DNA of 36,276 bases from Terrabacter sp. 28 (GTDB taxonomy: Bacteria; Actinomycetota; Actinomycetes; Actinomycetales; Dermatophilaceae), in NCBI GenBank assembly GCA_000955875.1, contig JYOE01000006.1:1-36276 (forward strand), given 5' to 3'. The notes under the pieces were generated by a model, which saw nothing but the letters and a program-made list of their open reading frames with translations, ran no database searches and was not told where the DNA came from. Positions 8,499 through 16,125 of this stretch are shown in pieces. Numbering within the stretch: position 1 is the first letter of the stretch; each line of letters opens with the position of its first letter. The translations under genes were made by a program, and so were the position numbers.

Positions 8499-8993
8499 TC
8501 AGCCGAGAGCGGCGATGGCGGCCTCGTAGTCGGGCTCCTGGCCGATGGAGGGCACCAGCTCGGAGTGCAGCACGGTGCCGTCGGTGCCGATGACGACGAC
8601 CGAGCGCGCGAGCAGCCCGGCGAAGCCGCCGTTCTCCATGCGCACCCCGTAGTCGTAGCCGAAGCTCGACCGGAACGACGACGCGGTGACGACGTCCTCG
8701 ATGCCCTCGGCGCCGCAGAACCGGTTGAGGGCGAAGGGCAGGTCCGCCGACACGCAGATCACCGTCGTGTTCTCGAGTCCCGCCGCGAGCTCGTTGAACC
8801 GGCGCACGCTCGTGGCACACGTCTTGGTGTCGATGCTCGGAAAGATGTTGAGCACGACGCGTGCGTCGGCGGGCAGGGTCACGTCGTCGGTGAGCGTCGC
8901 GCTCGTCAGCGTGAACTTCGGGGCGGTGGTGCCCACCTCGGGCAGCTCGCCGACGGTGTGGACGGTGGTGTCTCCCAGCAAGGTGGTGGCCAT
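8499..8993 (-). CDS. tpx: Thiol peroxidase, Tpx type peroxiredoxin
   Basis: A 164-aa atypical 2-Cys peroxiredoxin that reduces H2O2 and organic peroxides using thioredoxin. The peroxidatic Cys59 is in FPSIDTKTCATSVRRFN, with the Thr three residues earlier that completes the TxxC motif. The resolving Cys93 is in SADLPFALNRFCGAEG. Both match the usual Tpx spacing; an extra Cys80 is present. The ATG at 8993 follows a minus-strand TAGAAA by 6 bases, so the transcript is probably leaderless. It faces a small membrane protein gene with only 31 bases between the two start codons. Confidence 0.97.
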   Translation of the reverse strand: MATTLLGDTTVHTVGELPEVGTTAPKFTLTSATLTDDVTLPADARVVLNIFPSIDTKTCATSVRRFNELAAGLENTTVICVSADLPFALNRFCGAEGIEDVVTASSFRSSFGYDYGVRMENGGFAGLLARSVVVIGTDGTVLHSELVPSIGQEPDYEAAIAALG

Positions 8994-9024
8994 GGGTCGT
9001 TTCTAACACCCTTAGGTTGGAGGC
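8994..9024. promoter_or_regulatory. Overlapping divergent leaderless promoters
   Basis: This 31-base gap holds both -10 elements: TAGAAA on the minus strand (9000-9005), 6 bases from the tpx ATG, and TAGGTT on the plus strand (9013-9018), 6 bases from the ATG at 9025. The -35 regions must lie inside the opposite coding sequences. Polymerase could hardly occupy both at once. Confidence 0.5.
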
Positions 9025-9261
9025 ATGGAATCCGGTGCGGGCTCGCGCTTCGTCATCAACGTGGTGGGGCTGGTCGGCCTCCTCTTCGGCGCGCTCGCGA
9101 TCGTGCGCTACCTGCTCGACCTGTCGTTCTTCGGCTTCACCACGGCGCCCTACGACTGGCTGCAGCTGACGGGCTTCATGCGCTACGTGCCGCCGCTCAT
9201 GGTGCTCGTCGTGTGCCTGGCGGCCGCGTACATCCTCGAGCGGCGCACCCAGCACGACTGA
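9025..9261 (+). CDS. Small two-helix membrane protein, function unknown
   Basis: A 78-aa protein. Hydrophobic segments at about residues 9-28 (FVINVVGLVGLLFGALAIVR) and 53-70 (YVPPLMVLVVCLAAAYIL) are separated by an aromatic loop with FFGFTTAPYDW. The C-terminus is short and charged (ERRTQHD). No family is recognised. The ATG at 9025 lies 6 bases after TAGGTT; GGAGG is also present but only one base from the ATG, too close for a good ribosome site. The divergent promoter overlap with tpx hints at a stress link, but that is only inference. Its stop is 9 bases from the convergent reductase gene. Confidence 0.75.
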   Translation: MESGAGSRFVINVVGLVGLLFGALAIVRYLLDLSFFGFTTAPYDWLQLTGFMRYVPPLMVLVVCLAAAYILERRTQHD

Positions 9262-9270
9262 GCGCCACCG

Positions 9271-9948
9271 TCAGCGCACGACCTTGATGTTGAACATCCC
9301 GGTGCCGAGGGCGTTCATCGTGCGTAGCCACAGCGGCAGGAGCATCTCGGTGCCGCGGGCGGTCTCGATGCCGCCGAGGTCGATGACGTCGTCGTGACCG
9401 AAGTCGGTGAGCAGGGCCGTCACGGTGGCCTTGGCATCCGCGTCGTCGCCGGAGACGAACACGGTGGTGCTCCGGCCGAGCAGCGTCGGCTCGACCATGA
9501 GCGCCGCAGTCAAGGTGTTGAGCGACTTGACGAGGCGCGCCTGCGGGAAGGCCTGCTGGAGCCGCTCGCCGAGCGAGTCGGTGTCCTTGACGAAGAGGCT
9601 GGGGGGGAACCCGGCCGAGAAGTCGAGCGGGTTGGAGATGTCGAGGACGACCTTGCCCGCGAGGTGGTCGGCGCCGGCCGCGGTGAGCATGTCGAGCGCG
9701 GCGAAGCCGTTGCCCGCCAGGACGATGAGCTCGGCACCGGCCGCAGCCTCGGCGAAGGTGGCGAGGGTGACGTCGGCGTGCTCCGCGAGCCAGGCGGCGA
9801 ACGGCGGGTTGCCCATGCCGTCGGGCTCGGTGCGGGCCAGCGTCTGCTGAGGGTCGCGGGTGCCGACGACGACGGAGTGGCCGTGTCGGGAGAGGGCGCC
9901 GGCGAGGGCCTGGCCGACCATGCCGGTGCCGAGAACAGCGATGTCCAT
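9271..9948 (-). CDS. F420/NADP-type reductase (Rossmann fold)
   Basis: A 225-aa protein of the F420_oxidored / NADPH:F420 reductase superfamily. It has a Rossmann start with the GTGMVG glycine motif at residues 7-12, then VVVGTRDPQQ after beta-2. LIVLAGNGFAALDML and VVLDISNPLDFSAGFPPSLF follow, with KSLNTLTAALM in the substrate region. The last two are characteristic of this group. It may move hydride between NADPH and F420 or reduce a small carbonyl compound. The ATG at 9948 has a GAAGGA ribosome site about 7 bases upstream, so this gene is not leaderless. It is divergent from a TetR gene with two copies of the same palindrome between them, and is the likely target of that repressor. Confidence 0.85.
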   Translation of the reverse strand: MDIAVLGTGMVGQALAGALSRHGHSVVVGTRDPQQTLARTEPDGMGNPPFAAWLAEHADVTLATFAEAAAGAELIVLAGNGFAALDMLTAAGADHLAGKVVLDISNPLDFSAGFPPSLFVKDTDSLGERLQQAFPQARLVKSLNTLTAALMVEPTLLGRSTTVFVSGDDADAKATVTALLTDFGHDDVIDLGGIETARGTEMLLPLWLRTMNALGTGMFNIKVVR

Positions 9949-9975
9949 GAGAGTCCTTCGAGAGGGGAGCGATGT

Positions 9976-9997
9976 GGGCAGACAGGTCTGTCTGCCC
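9976..9997. promoter_or_regulatory. TetR operator candidate 1
   Basis: The arms GGGCAGACAG and CTGTCTGCCC are perfect 10-bp inverted repeats around a GT centre. The core AGACAG-GT-CTGTCT recurs at 10017-10030. It lies upstream of the reductase start, between that gene and the divergent TetR gene. Confidence 0.65.
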
Positions 9998-10005
9998 TGT
10001 CGACG

Positions 10006-10035
10006 TGGACACTAACAGACAGGTCTGTCTATCAT
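10006..10035 (+). promoter_or_regulatory. tetR promoter with operator 2 in the spacer
   Basis: TGGACA (10006-10011) and TATCAT (10030-10035) are 18 bases apart. The palindrome AGACAGGTCTGTCT (10017-10030) fills the spacer. Its centre is 37 bp from operator 1. The GTG start at 10041 is 5 bases after the -10, so the mRNA is probably leaderless. Repressor bound here would exclude polymerase. Confidence 0.6.
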
Positions 10036-10040
10036 CAAGG

Positions 10041-10613
10041 GTGCCCACTCCCTCCGCTCGTGAACGCATCCTCGACACCGCCTTCGCGCTCTTCTATGCC
10101 CGAGGGATCAGAGCGGTCGGCGTCGACCTGATCATCGCCGAGTCGGGCGTGGCCAAGGCGACCTTCTACAGGCACTTCCCGGCCAAGGACGAGCTCGTCC
10201 TCGCCTATCTCGACAAGGTCGACGGCGTCTGGACCGGCCAGCTGAAGGCTGCCGCCGCAGCGGCGGGTGAGGCTCCGGCCGAGCAGCTCGTGGGCCTCTT
10301 CGACGCCCTCGGCACGGCCTGCCGGCGCGACGGCTACCGCGGCTGCGCCTTCATCAACGCCGCCGCCGAGTCGCAGCCGGGTACGCCCGTGCACGAGCGC
10401 ACCGTCGCCCACAAGCAGTCCGTCCTCGGCTGGGTTCGTGGCCTCGCCGCCGACGCCGGCGCCGCCGACCCTGACGGCCTGGCCCGCTCGCTCGTCCTGC
10501 TCCTCGACGGCGGGCTGGCGGACGGTGCCCTGGCCGCCGACCCGGGGGCCGCGGTGGCGGCTCGCCGCACCGCGGAGCTGCTCGTGGCCGCCGCGCTGCC
10601 CGTCGCTGCCTAA
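10041..10613 (+). CDS. TetR-family repressor
   Basis: A 190-aa TetR regulator. The HTH covers about residues 25-46, with GVDLIIAESGVAKATFYRHF and then PAKDELVLAYLD. The ligand domain has a CRRDGYRGCAFINAAAE segment of the kind seen in NemR/YcdC-like TetR proteins, including two Cys residues that could sense electrophiles. That sensing role is inference. The start is GTG at 10041, placed 5 bases after TATCAT. A longer frame back to 9972 would read through both operators and is rejected. It is divergent from the F420/NADP-type reductase and probably controls it and itself through the paired AGACAG boxes. Confidence 0.9.
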   Translation: MPTPSARERILDTAFALFYARGIRAVGVDLIIAESGVAKATFYRHFPAKDELVLAYLDKVDGVWTGQLKAAAAAAGEAPAEQLVGLFDALGTACRRDGYRGCAFINAAAESQPGTPVHERTVAHKQSVLGWVRGLAADAGAADPDGLARSLVLLLDGGLADGALAADPGAAVAARRTAELLVAAALPVAA

Positions 10614-10623
10614 GGAACATGGG

Positions 10624-10661
10624 CTGACAGATTTGCGATTCTGTCAGTTGTGATGCACGCT
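10624..10661 (+). promoter_or_regulatory. Operator and promoter of the AKR-tetR operon
   Basis: CTGACAGA (10624-10631) and TCTGTCAG (10640-10647) are perfect 8-bp inverted arms with an 8-base centre. That centre contains TTGCGA (10633-10638), which is 17 bases from CACGCT (10656-10661), itself 6 bases before the ATG at 10668. The -35 therefore lies inside the palindrome, as expected for a repressor site. Confidence 0.5.
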
Positions 10662-10667
10662 GGAGTC

Positions 10668-11702
10668 ATGACGACCTCCAGCACCCCCACCGTCCGCCAC
10701 TCCCTCGACGAACGCCGCCTCGGCGCCGCAGGTCCCACCGTCGCCGGCCTCGGTCTCGGCCTCATGGGCATGTCCGACCTCTACGGCCCGGCTGACGAGG
10801 CAGAATCCGTCGCGACGATCCGCGCCGCCCTCGACGCCGGCGTCACCCTGCTCGACACCGGCGACTTCTACGGCATGGGCCACAACGAGCTGCTCCTGCG
10901 CGAGGCCCTCCGGGGACGCGACCGCGAGAACGCCGTCATCAGCGTCAAGTTCGGCGCCCTGCGCGGTCCTGACGGATCGTGGGGCGGCATCGACACGCGC
11001 CCAGCCGCCGTCAAGAACTTCCTCGGCTACACGCTGCAGCGCCTCGGCACCGACCACGTCGACATCTACCGCCCGGCCCGGTTCGACCCCGAGGTCCCCA
11101 TCGAGGAGACCGTCGGCGCGCTCGCCGACCTCGTGCAGGCCGGGTGGATCCGGCACATCGGCCTCTCCGAGGTCGGTGCCGACACGCTGCGCCGGGCCGC
11201 CGCGGTGCACCCCATCGCCGACCTGCAGATCGAGTACTCCCTGCACTCGCGAGGCATCGAGACCGACATCCTGCCGACGGCACGCGAGCTCGGTGTCGGC
11301 GTCACGGCATACGGCGTGCTCTCGCGCGGCCTGCTCTCGGGCCACTGGAGCGCCGACCGCGACGTGCGCGACCCGCGTGACTTCAGGGCCCACCTGCCGC
11401 GCTTCACCGGCGAGAACCTCGAGGCCAACCTCCGTCTCGTCGAGGCGCTCCGCGAGGTCGCCGAGGCGCGTGGCGCCACCGTCGCCCAGGTCGCGATCGC
11501 GTGGGTCGCCTCACGGGGCGACGACATCGTCCCCCTCGTCGGCGCCCGCACCCGGTCGCGCCTCAGCGAGTCCCTGGGCTCCACCACGCTGGAGCTGACC
11601 CGCGACGACCTCGCCGCCATCGAGGCTGCCGTGCCGGCCGACGCCGTCGCCGGCAGCCGCTACGACGCGATGCAGATGTCCTTCCTCGACAGCGAGAAGT
11701 AA
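10668..11702 (+). CDS. Aldo/keto reductase with altered catalytic tetrad
   Basis: A 344-aa NADPH-dependent aldo/keto reductase with a TIM barrel. The tetrad residues Asp63 (LLDTGDFYG), Tyr68 and Lys94 (VISVKFG) are present. The usual His in the DLYYQHRVD stretch is replaced: the matching stretch is DIYRPARFD, with Ala137 at the His place. QYS-like and GLL motifs of the AKR11-13 type follow (IEYSLHSRG, GVLSRGLLSG), and VALVGAR-type cofactor residues appear as PLVGARTRSRLSE. The ATG at 10668 is chosen for the promoter spacing; ATG 10653 and GTG 10650 are alternatives. It forms an operon with the TetR gene one base downstream. Comparable His-less members exist in actinobacteria as I recall, so it may still be active. 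Confidence 0.92.
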   Translation: MTTSSTPTVRHSLDERRLGAAGPTVAGLGLGLMGMSDLYGPADEAESVATIRAALDAGVTLLDTGDFYGMGHNELLLREALRGRDRENAVISVKFGALRGPDGSWGGIDTRPAAVKNFLGYTLQRLGTDHVDIYRPARFDPEVPIEETVGALADLVQAGWIRHIGLSEVGADTLRRAAAVHPIADLQIEYSLHSRGIETDILPTARELGVGVTAYGVLSRGLLSGHWSADRDVRDPRDFRAHLPRFTGENLEANLRLVEALREVAEARGATVAQVAIAWVASRGDDIVPLVGARTRSRLSESLGSTTLELTRDDLAAIEAAVPADAVAGSRYDAMQMSFLDSEK

Positions 11703-11703
11703 G

Positions 11704-12300
11704 TTGCCGTCCGTGACCGAGCCGTTGACCGCCGAGAGCATCCTCGACACCGCCGAGGAGGTGCTGCGCCGCTTCGGGCCCGCCAAGACGACCGTCGTCG
11801 ACGTCGCCCGAGCCCTCGACGTCAGCCACGGCTCGGTCTACCGGCACTTCGGCAGCAAGGCCGCGCTGCGCGACGCCGTCACGCGGCGGTGGCTCGAGCG
11901 GGTGTCAGCGCCCCTCGCCGAGCTCGTCGACGGGCCGGGGGAGGCGTCGGCGCGGCTGCGCGCCTGGGTGCACCGGCTCGCCGCGACGAAGCAGGGCATC
12001 GCTCGGGAGGACCCCGAGCTGTTCGCGACCTTCCGCAAGGTCACCGACGAGGCCGGCGAGGTGGTCGACGCCCATGTCGCCCACCTCGCCGCCCAGCTAA
12101 CCGCCATCGTGGCCTCGGGGGTCGAGGCGGGCGAGCTCAGCGTCGACGACCCTGCCGCAGCGGGGCTCGCCGTGCTCCAGGCGACGGCGGTCTTCCACCA
12201 CCCCGCACATGCCGACGAGTGGCGCCGCGAGGGGCTCGACGGCCAGCTCGACGCCGTCCTCGACCTGGTCGTCGACGGCCTTCGGATCCGTCCCGCCTGA
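11704..12300 (+). CDS. TetR-family regulator
   Basis: A 198-aa TetR regulator. The HTH is at about residues 29-50, with TTVVDVARALDVSHGSVYRHFGSK-type sequence, and is followed by KAALRDAV. The C-terminal ligand domain resembles the AefR/TetR_C_7 group. It starts with TTG at 11704, one base after the aldo/keto reductase stop, with GAGAAG 4 bases upstream. GTG at 11713 is a good alternative. Co-transcription with the reductase, and the palindrome over the operon promoter, suggest an autoregulated reductase-repressor unit. Confidence 0.9.
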   Translation: MPSVTEPLTAESILDTAEEVLRRFGPAKTTVVDVARALDVSHGSVYRHFGSKAALRDAVTRRWLERVSAPLAELVDGPGEASARLRAWVHRLAATKQGIAREDPELFATFRKVTDEAGEVVDAHVAHLAAQLTAIVASGVEAGELSVDDPAAAGLAVLQATAVFHHPAHADEWRREGLDGQLDAVLDLVVDGLRIRPA

Positions 12301-12355
12301 CCCAACCTTCGACGGACCGCGACCGCTCCGCTGGTACGCGTGATGTGATGTGGGC

Positions 12356-15181
12356 ATGTTGCCCCGGGCACCCCTCCTCGCCGCGCTCGTCCTCGCGACC
12401 GGCCTGGGGTCGGGGCTCGCCGCAGCGCCCGCCCACGCGGCCCCGGCGTTCAGTGCCCCACCGGCCGCCGACGGTGCCACGCCGGAGGTGTCGAGCGTGC
12501 CGGTCGGGGCCGAGCCCGACGGCACCGCCGTCAACCTCGACGTCTCGATCTGGCCCCAGGCGGCGGGCCGGCACCCGGTGGTGCTGCTCGCCCACGGCTT
12601 CGGCGGCACCAAGGACTCGGTGACAGCACAGGCCGACGAGCTGAACGCGCGCGGCTACGTGGTGGTCACGTGGAGCGCCCGCGGTCACGGCCGCTCCGGT
12701 GGGCGCATCCACCTCAACGACCCGGCATACGAGATCGCCGACGCGAAGAGGCTGCTCGACCTCGCCGCCAGGCGCGCCGACGTCGAGCTCGACGCGACCG
12801 GCGACCCGCGCGCCGGCGTCATGGGCGCCTCCTACGGCGGCGCACTCGGCCTCATGCTCGCCGGCACCGACCGTCGCGTCGACGGTGTCGTCTCGGCGAT
12901 CACGTGGAACGACCTCGCCGACGCGTTCTTCCCGCAGTCGGCGGTCACGACGCCGTCCACGACGGCCGCCGGACGCCGCCCGGTCGACGGGGCGGGCCCG
13001 TTCAAGCAGGTCTGGGCCACGAACTTCTTCCTGTCGGCGTTGCGCGGCGGTGGCGGGGCGGGGGCCACCGACTGCGGCCGCTTCGACCCGACGATCTGCC
13101 GTCTCTTCGTCCAGACGTCCGAGACCGGCGCACCGCCGCCGCAGCTGACCGCCCTGCTTCGCGCCCACAGCCCCAAGCCGACGATGAACGCGGTCACCGC
13201 TCCGACGTTCCTCGTCCAGGGCGTCGGCGACTCCCTCTTCGGTCTCGACCAGGCCGACGCCACCGCGTCGGCGCTCGCTGCCAAGGGCACCCCGTATGCC
13301 GTCAGGTGGAGCGACGGGGGCCACGACGCCCCCAGCTCGCACGAGGCGGAGGAGGTCGAGGCCTCCTACACGTGGCTCGACCACTACGTGCGCGACAAGG
13401 CCGGGCCTGAATCCGCCTTGCCCACAGCCGCTTTCACCTACGGCACGCGCAACACGCGTCCGAACGCGCCGACGACCCTGCACACGTTGCCGGCCTACCC
13501 GGGGCTGTCGGGCTCGAAGGTCGAGACACGCGAGCTGCCGCTCTCCACAGCGTCTGGTGCGCTGCTGCACCCGCCCGGTGGTCAGCCGGCATCGCTCATC
13601 GCCGTGCCCGGGCTCGCCGCCCTCGGGATCACCGTCTCGACGTACCAGATCGCCGCTCTGCCAGGACAGTCCGCCGCTCTCGACTCCCGGCCGATCAGCG
13701 AGGCGGCGACCGTCGTCGGGTCGCCGACGATGCGGTTCACCGTGACCTCCGACAGCACCGACGTGACCCTCTTCGCCTCCGTCTGGCGCGTGACCGGTGG
13801 GTCCGTGACCCTCACCAACCCGCTCGTGGCGCCGATCCGCCTCACGGTGACCCCGGGCAGGCCCACGCCCGTGACGATCTCGCTGCCGCCCGCGACCTAC
13901 GTCATGCCGGCCGGCACCCGCTGGCGCGTGCTGCTCACGAGCACCGAGTCGACCTTCTCCAACTCGCGCACGCCCGGGCGCCTGCTCATCGGCGACGCGT
14001 CGGCGATCACGCTGCCCGTGGCCTCCGGAGCCGAGGTCGGCGGTGCCGTGGCCGTCGGCGTCGACACCGAGACCATCCTCGCGAGCGGCGTGCTCGCGGC
14101 CCTGCTCCTCGTGGCCCTCGTCGGCTGGCTGCTGCGTCGTCGCCGTCGCCGGCTGCTGCCGTCGCGTCCCGACCTCGCCGACGTGCCGCTCGTCGTCGAG
14201 GGGCTCGTCAAGACCTACTCCGACGGGCACCGCGCCGTCGACGACGTGTCGTGGCGCGCCGAGAAGGGCCAGGTCGTCGGCCTGCTCGGGCCCAACGGAG
14301 CCGGCAAGACGACGACGATGCGCATGGTCATGGGACTCATCTCCTCCGACGCCGGCAGCGTGCACGTGCTCGGCGAGCCGGTGACCGCGGGCTCCACCGT
14401 GCTCGGTCGGGTCGGGGCGCTCATCGAGGGGCCCGGCTTCCTGCCGCACCTCACCGGGCGCCAGAACCTCGAGGCCTACTGGTCGGCCACCGGCCGCGAC
14501 CCGGCCGACGCCCACTTCGACGAGGCGCTCGAGGTGGCTGCCCTCGGCGGCGCCGTCGACCGGCCGGTGAAGTCCTACAGCCACGGCATGAAGCAGCGAC
14601 TCGGCATCGCGCAGGCGATGCTCGGGCTGCCCGAGCTGCTCATCCTCGACGAGCCGACCAACGGCCTCGACCCGCCGCAGATCGCGGCCATGCGACCGAT
14701 CCTGCGGCGCTACGCCGAGACCGGGCGCACCGTCGTCGTGTCGAGCCACATGCTCGCCGAGGTCGAGATGACCTGCACCCACGTCGTCGTCATGCACGCC
14801 GGACGCGTCGTGACCCAGGGCCCCGTCGCCGACCTCGTCGACAGCGACGACACGACCATCCTCGACCTGCCCGAGCACGTCGCCCACGAGGTCGTCAACG
14901 CCGGCGTGCACGCCCTCGAGGCGGCCGACGGCATCGCCGAGGTGCGCGTCGACACCCCGACCCGGCTCGTCGTGGTCGCCGACCGCGGTCGCGCCGAGGT
15001 CGTCTCAGCGGCCGTCGCGGCGGGTCTGCCCGTCGTCGGTGTCAGCAGCAGGCGCCACCTCGAGGAGGTCTTCCTCGGGGTCATCTCGTCGGCGACCGGC
15101 TCGGCCGGAGTTGGCGCAGGCGAACCCGGAGACGAGGGAGCCTCCCTCATCGAACGACTGAGGCAGGTGAGGGCGCGATGA
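12356..15181 (+). CDS. Secreted alpha/beta-hydrolase fused to ABC ATPase
   Basis: A 941-aa protein of unusual build. Residues 1-28 are a signal peptide ending in AHA. Residues 50-360 are a CocE/NonD (peptidase S15-like) hydrolase with Ser159 in GASYGG, Asp292 in GVGDSLFG and His323 in DGGHDA. Residues 365-570 form a beta-rich, PepX_C-like sandwich. One membrane helix (about 574-593) precedes a run of Arg, then a cytoplasmic ABC ATPase: Walker A GPNGAGKTTT at 645-654, signature YSHGMKQRLG, Walker B LLILDEPTNGLD around Asp765. Each half is complete. The frame is unbroken through the junction, so this is a true fusion and not two genes. The ATG at 12356 is preferred over GTG 12350; TGTGAT lies 6 bases before it. 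It overlaps the permease start (ATGA). Confidence 0.93.
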   Translation: MLPRAPLLAALVLATGLGSGLAAAPAHAAPAFSAPPAADGATPEVSSVPVGAEPDGTAVNLDVSIWPQAAGRHPVVLLAHGFGGTKDSVTAQADELNARGYVVVTWSARGHGRSGGRIHLNDPAYEIADAKRLLDLAARRADVELDATGDPRAGVMGASYGGALGLMLAGTDRRVDGVVSAITWNDLADAFFPQSAVTTPSTTAAGRRPVDGAGPFKQVWATNFFLSALRGGGGAGATDCGRFDPTICRLFVQTSETGAPPPQLTALLRAHSPKPTMNAVTAPTFLVQGVGDSLFGLDQADATASALAAKGTPYAVRWSDGGHDAPSSHEAEEVEASYTWLDHYVRDKAGPESALPTAAFTYGTRNTRPNAPTTLHTLPAYPGLSGSKVETRELPLSTASGALLHPPGGQPASLIAVPGLAALGITVSTYQIAALPGQSAALDSRPISEAATVVGSPTMRFTVTSDSTDVTLFASVWRVTGGSVTLTNPLVAPIRLTVTPGRPTPVTISLPPATYVMPAGTRWRVLLTSTESTFSNSRTPGRLLIGDASAITLPVASGAEVGGAVAVGVDTETILASGVLAALLLVALVGWLLRRRRRRLLPSRPDLADVPLVVEGLVKTYSDGHRAVDDVSWRAEKGQVVGLLGPNGAGKTTTMRMVMGLISSDAGSVHVLGEPVTAGSTVLGRVGALIEGPGFLPHLTGRQNLEAYWSATGRDPADAHFDEALEVAALGGAVDRPVKSYSHGMKQRLGIAQAMLGLPELLILDEPTNGLDPPQIAAMRPILRRYAETGRTVVVSSHMLAEVEMTCTHVVVMHAGRVVTQGPVADLVDSDDTTILDLPEHVAHEVVNAGVHALEAADGIAEVRVDTPTRLVVVADRGRAEVVSAAVAAGLPVVGVSSRRHLEEVFLGVISSATGSAGVGAGEPGDEGASLIERLRQVRAR

Positions 15182-16101
15182 CCCACCAACCCGAGCACAC
15201 CGCGGCACCCACTCCGGGCGAGGCGCTGCTCGACGCCATCGAGCCCGGCGCGGCACCGAGCGCCGAGACGACCTTCGTTCGCGACCCGCTCTCGTGGCGG
15301 GCCGAGCTGCGGCGCCAGTGGGGGCGACGGCGTACGACCTGGGCGTTCGGTCTGCTGCTCGCGCTGCCGCTCGTGCTCGTCGCGTCGTTCGCGTTCGGGC
15401 AGCGCAGCAACAACAACCGCGGCGGCACGACGACCCGCATCTTCGACCTCGCCCAGAGCGGCGCCGCGAACTTCAGCCTCGTGCTCGTCTTCCTCGCGTC
15501 GGAGCTGCTGCTCGTGCTGCTCGCGGCGCTGTTCTGCGGAGACGCCGTGCCGTCCGAGGCGTCGTGGTCGTCGCTGCGCTACCTGCTCATCGCGCCGGTG
15601 CAGCGGGCCCGGCTGCTGACGAGCAAGCTCGTCATCGGGGTCGCCTCGACGCTCGCCGCCACGATCCTGCTGCCGGCGTGGGGGTTGCTCGTCGGCGGCA
15701 TCGCCTACGGGTGGGAGCCCCTGACCAACCCGATCGGCGAGAACCTCGAGTGGGGGCAGTTCCTGCCGCGGCTCGCACTGGCGATGGGCTACATCTTCGT
15801 GACGCTGCTGCCGATCGGCGCCATCGCCTTCTGGCTCGGCACGCGCTCCGACGCGCCCCTCGCCGCGGTCGGCGGAGCCGTGCTCTTCAGCATCCTGCTC
15901 AACATCCTCGACCAGCTCGACGCGCTCGACCCCTACCGCAACGCCTTCCCGGGCCACTACTCCCGCGAGTGGCAGGACGCCCTCGCGGTGTCGCCCGACT
16001 GGAACGACATGGCGCACGGCGTGCTGTGGTCGCTCGTCTGGGCCGTCGCCTTCACGATGCTCGCCTACCGCCGGTTCCGGCGGTCCGACATCCTGAGCTG
16101 A
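15178..16101 (+). CDS. ABC transporter permease (ABC-2 type)
   Basis: A 307-aa membrane protein. A roughly 45-residue cytoplasmic N-terminus leads into about six hydrophobic segments: TWAFGLLLALPLVLVASFAF, then NFSLVLVFLASELLLVLLAA, and others ending in the helix before YRRFRRSDILS. The cytoplasmic loop SWSSLRYLLIAPVQRARLLTSK matches the ABC-2 permease element that contacts the ATPase. Its start overlaps the stop of the fusion gene by 4 bases (ATGA), so the pair is coupled and this is the membrane partner of the fused ATPase. The exported substrate is unknown. It may be something acted on by the tethered hydrolase, or the ATPase-permease may be a multidrug exporter. Confidence 0.9.
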   Translation: MTHQPEHTAAPTPGEALLDAIEPGAAPSAETTFVRDPLSWRAELRRQWGRRRTTWAFGLLLALPLVLVASFAFGQRSNNNRGGTTTRIFDLAQSGAANFSLVLVFLASELLLVLLAALFCGDAVPSEASWSSLRYLLIAPVQRARLLTSKLVIGVASTLAATILLPAWGLLVGGIAYGWEPLTNPIGENLEWGQFLPRLALAMGYIFVTLLPIGAIAFWLGTRSDAPLAAVGGAVLFSILLNILDQLDALDPYRNAFPGHYSREWQDALAVSPDWNDMAHGVLWSLVWAVAFTMLAYRRFRRSDILS

Positions 16102-16106
16102 CGCCG

Positions 16107-16122
16107 GCGCCGGAAACGGCGC
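16107..16122. terminator. Hairpin between convergent permease and LLM genes
   Basis: GCGCCG and CGGCGC arms (6 bp, perfect) close a GAAA tetraloop in a 24-base convergent gap. There is no T-tract. The stable GNRA loop suggests an RNA hairpin that could end both transcripts. Confidence 0.5.
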
Positions 16123-16125
16123 GGC

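Noticed and set aside
9972..10040. N-terminal extension of the TetR gene back to 9972
   Set aside because: It would translate through both palindromic operators and the promoter; the added residues match no TetR N-terminus.
12137..14911. A 924-codon open frame on the minus strand across the hydrolase-ABC gene
   Set aside because: It is the antisense shadow of a GC-rich gene. The translation is Arg/Gly/Asp-rich without any family motif, while the plus-strand frame has complete catalytic motifs.
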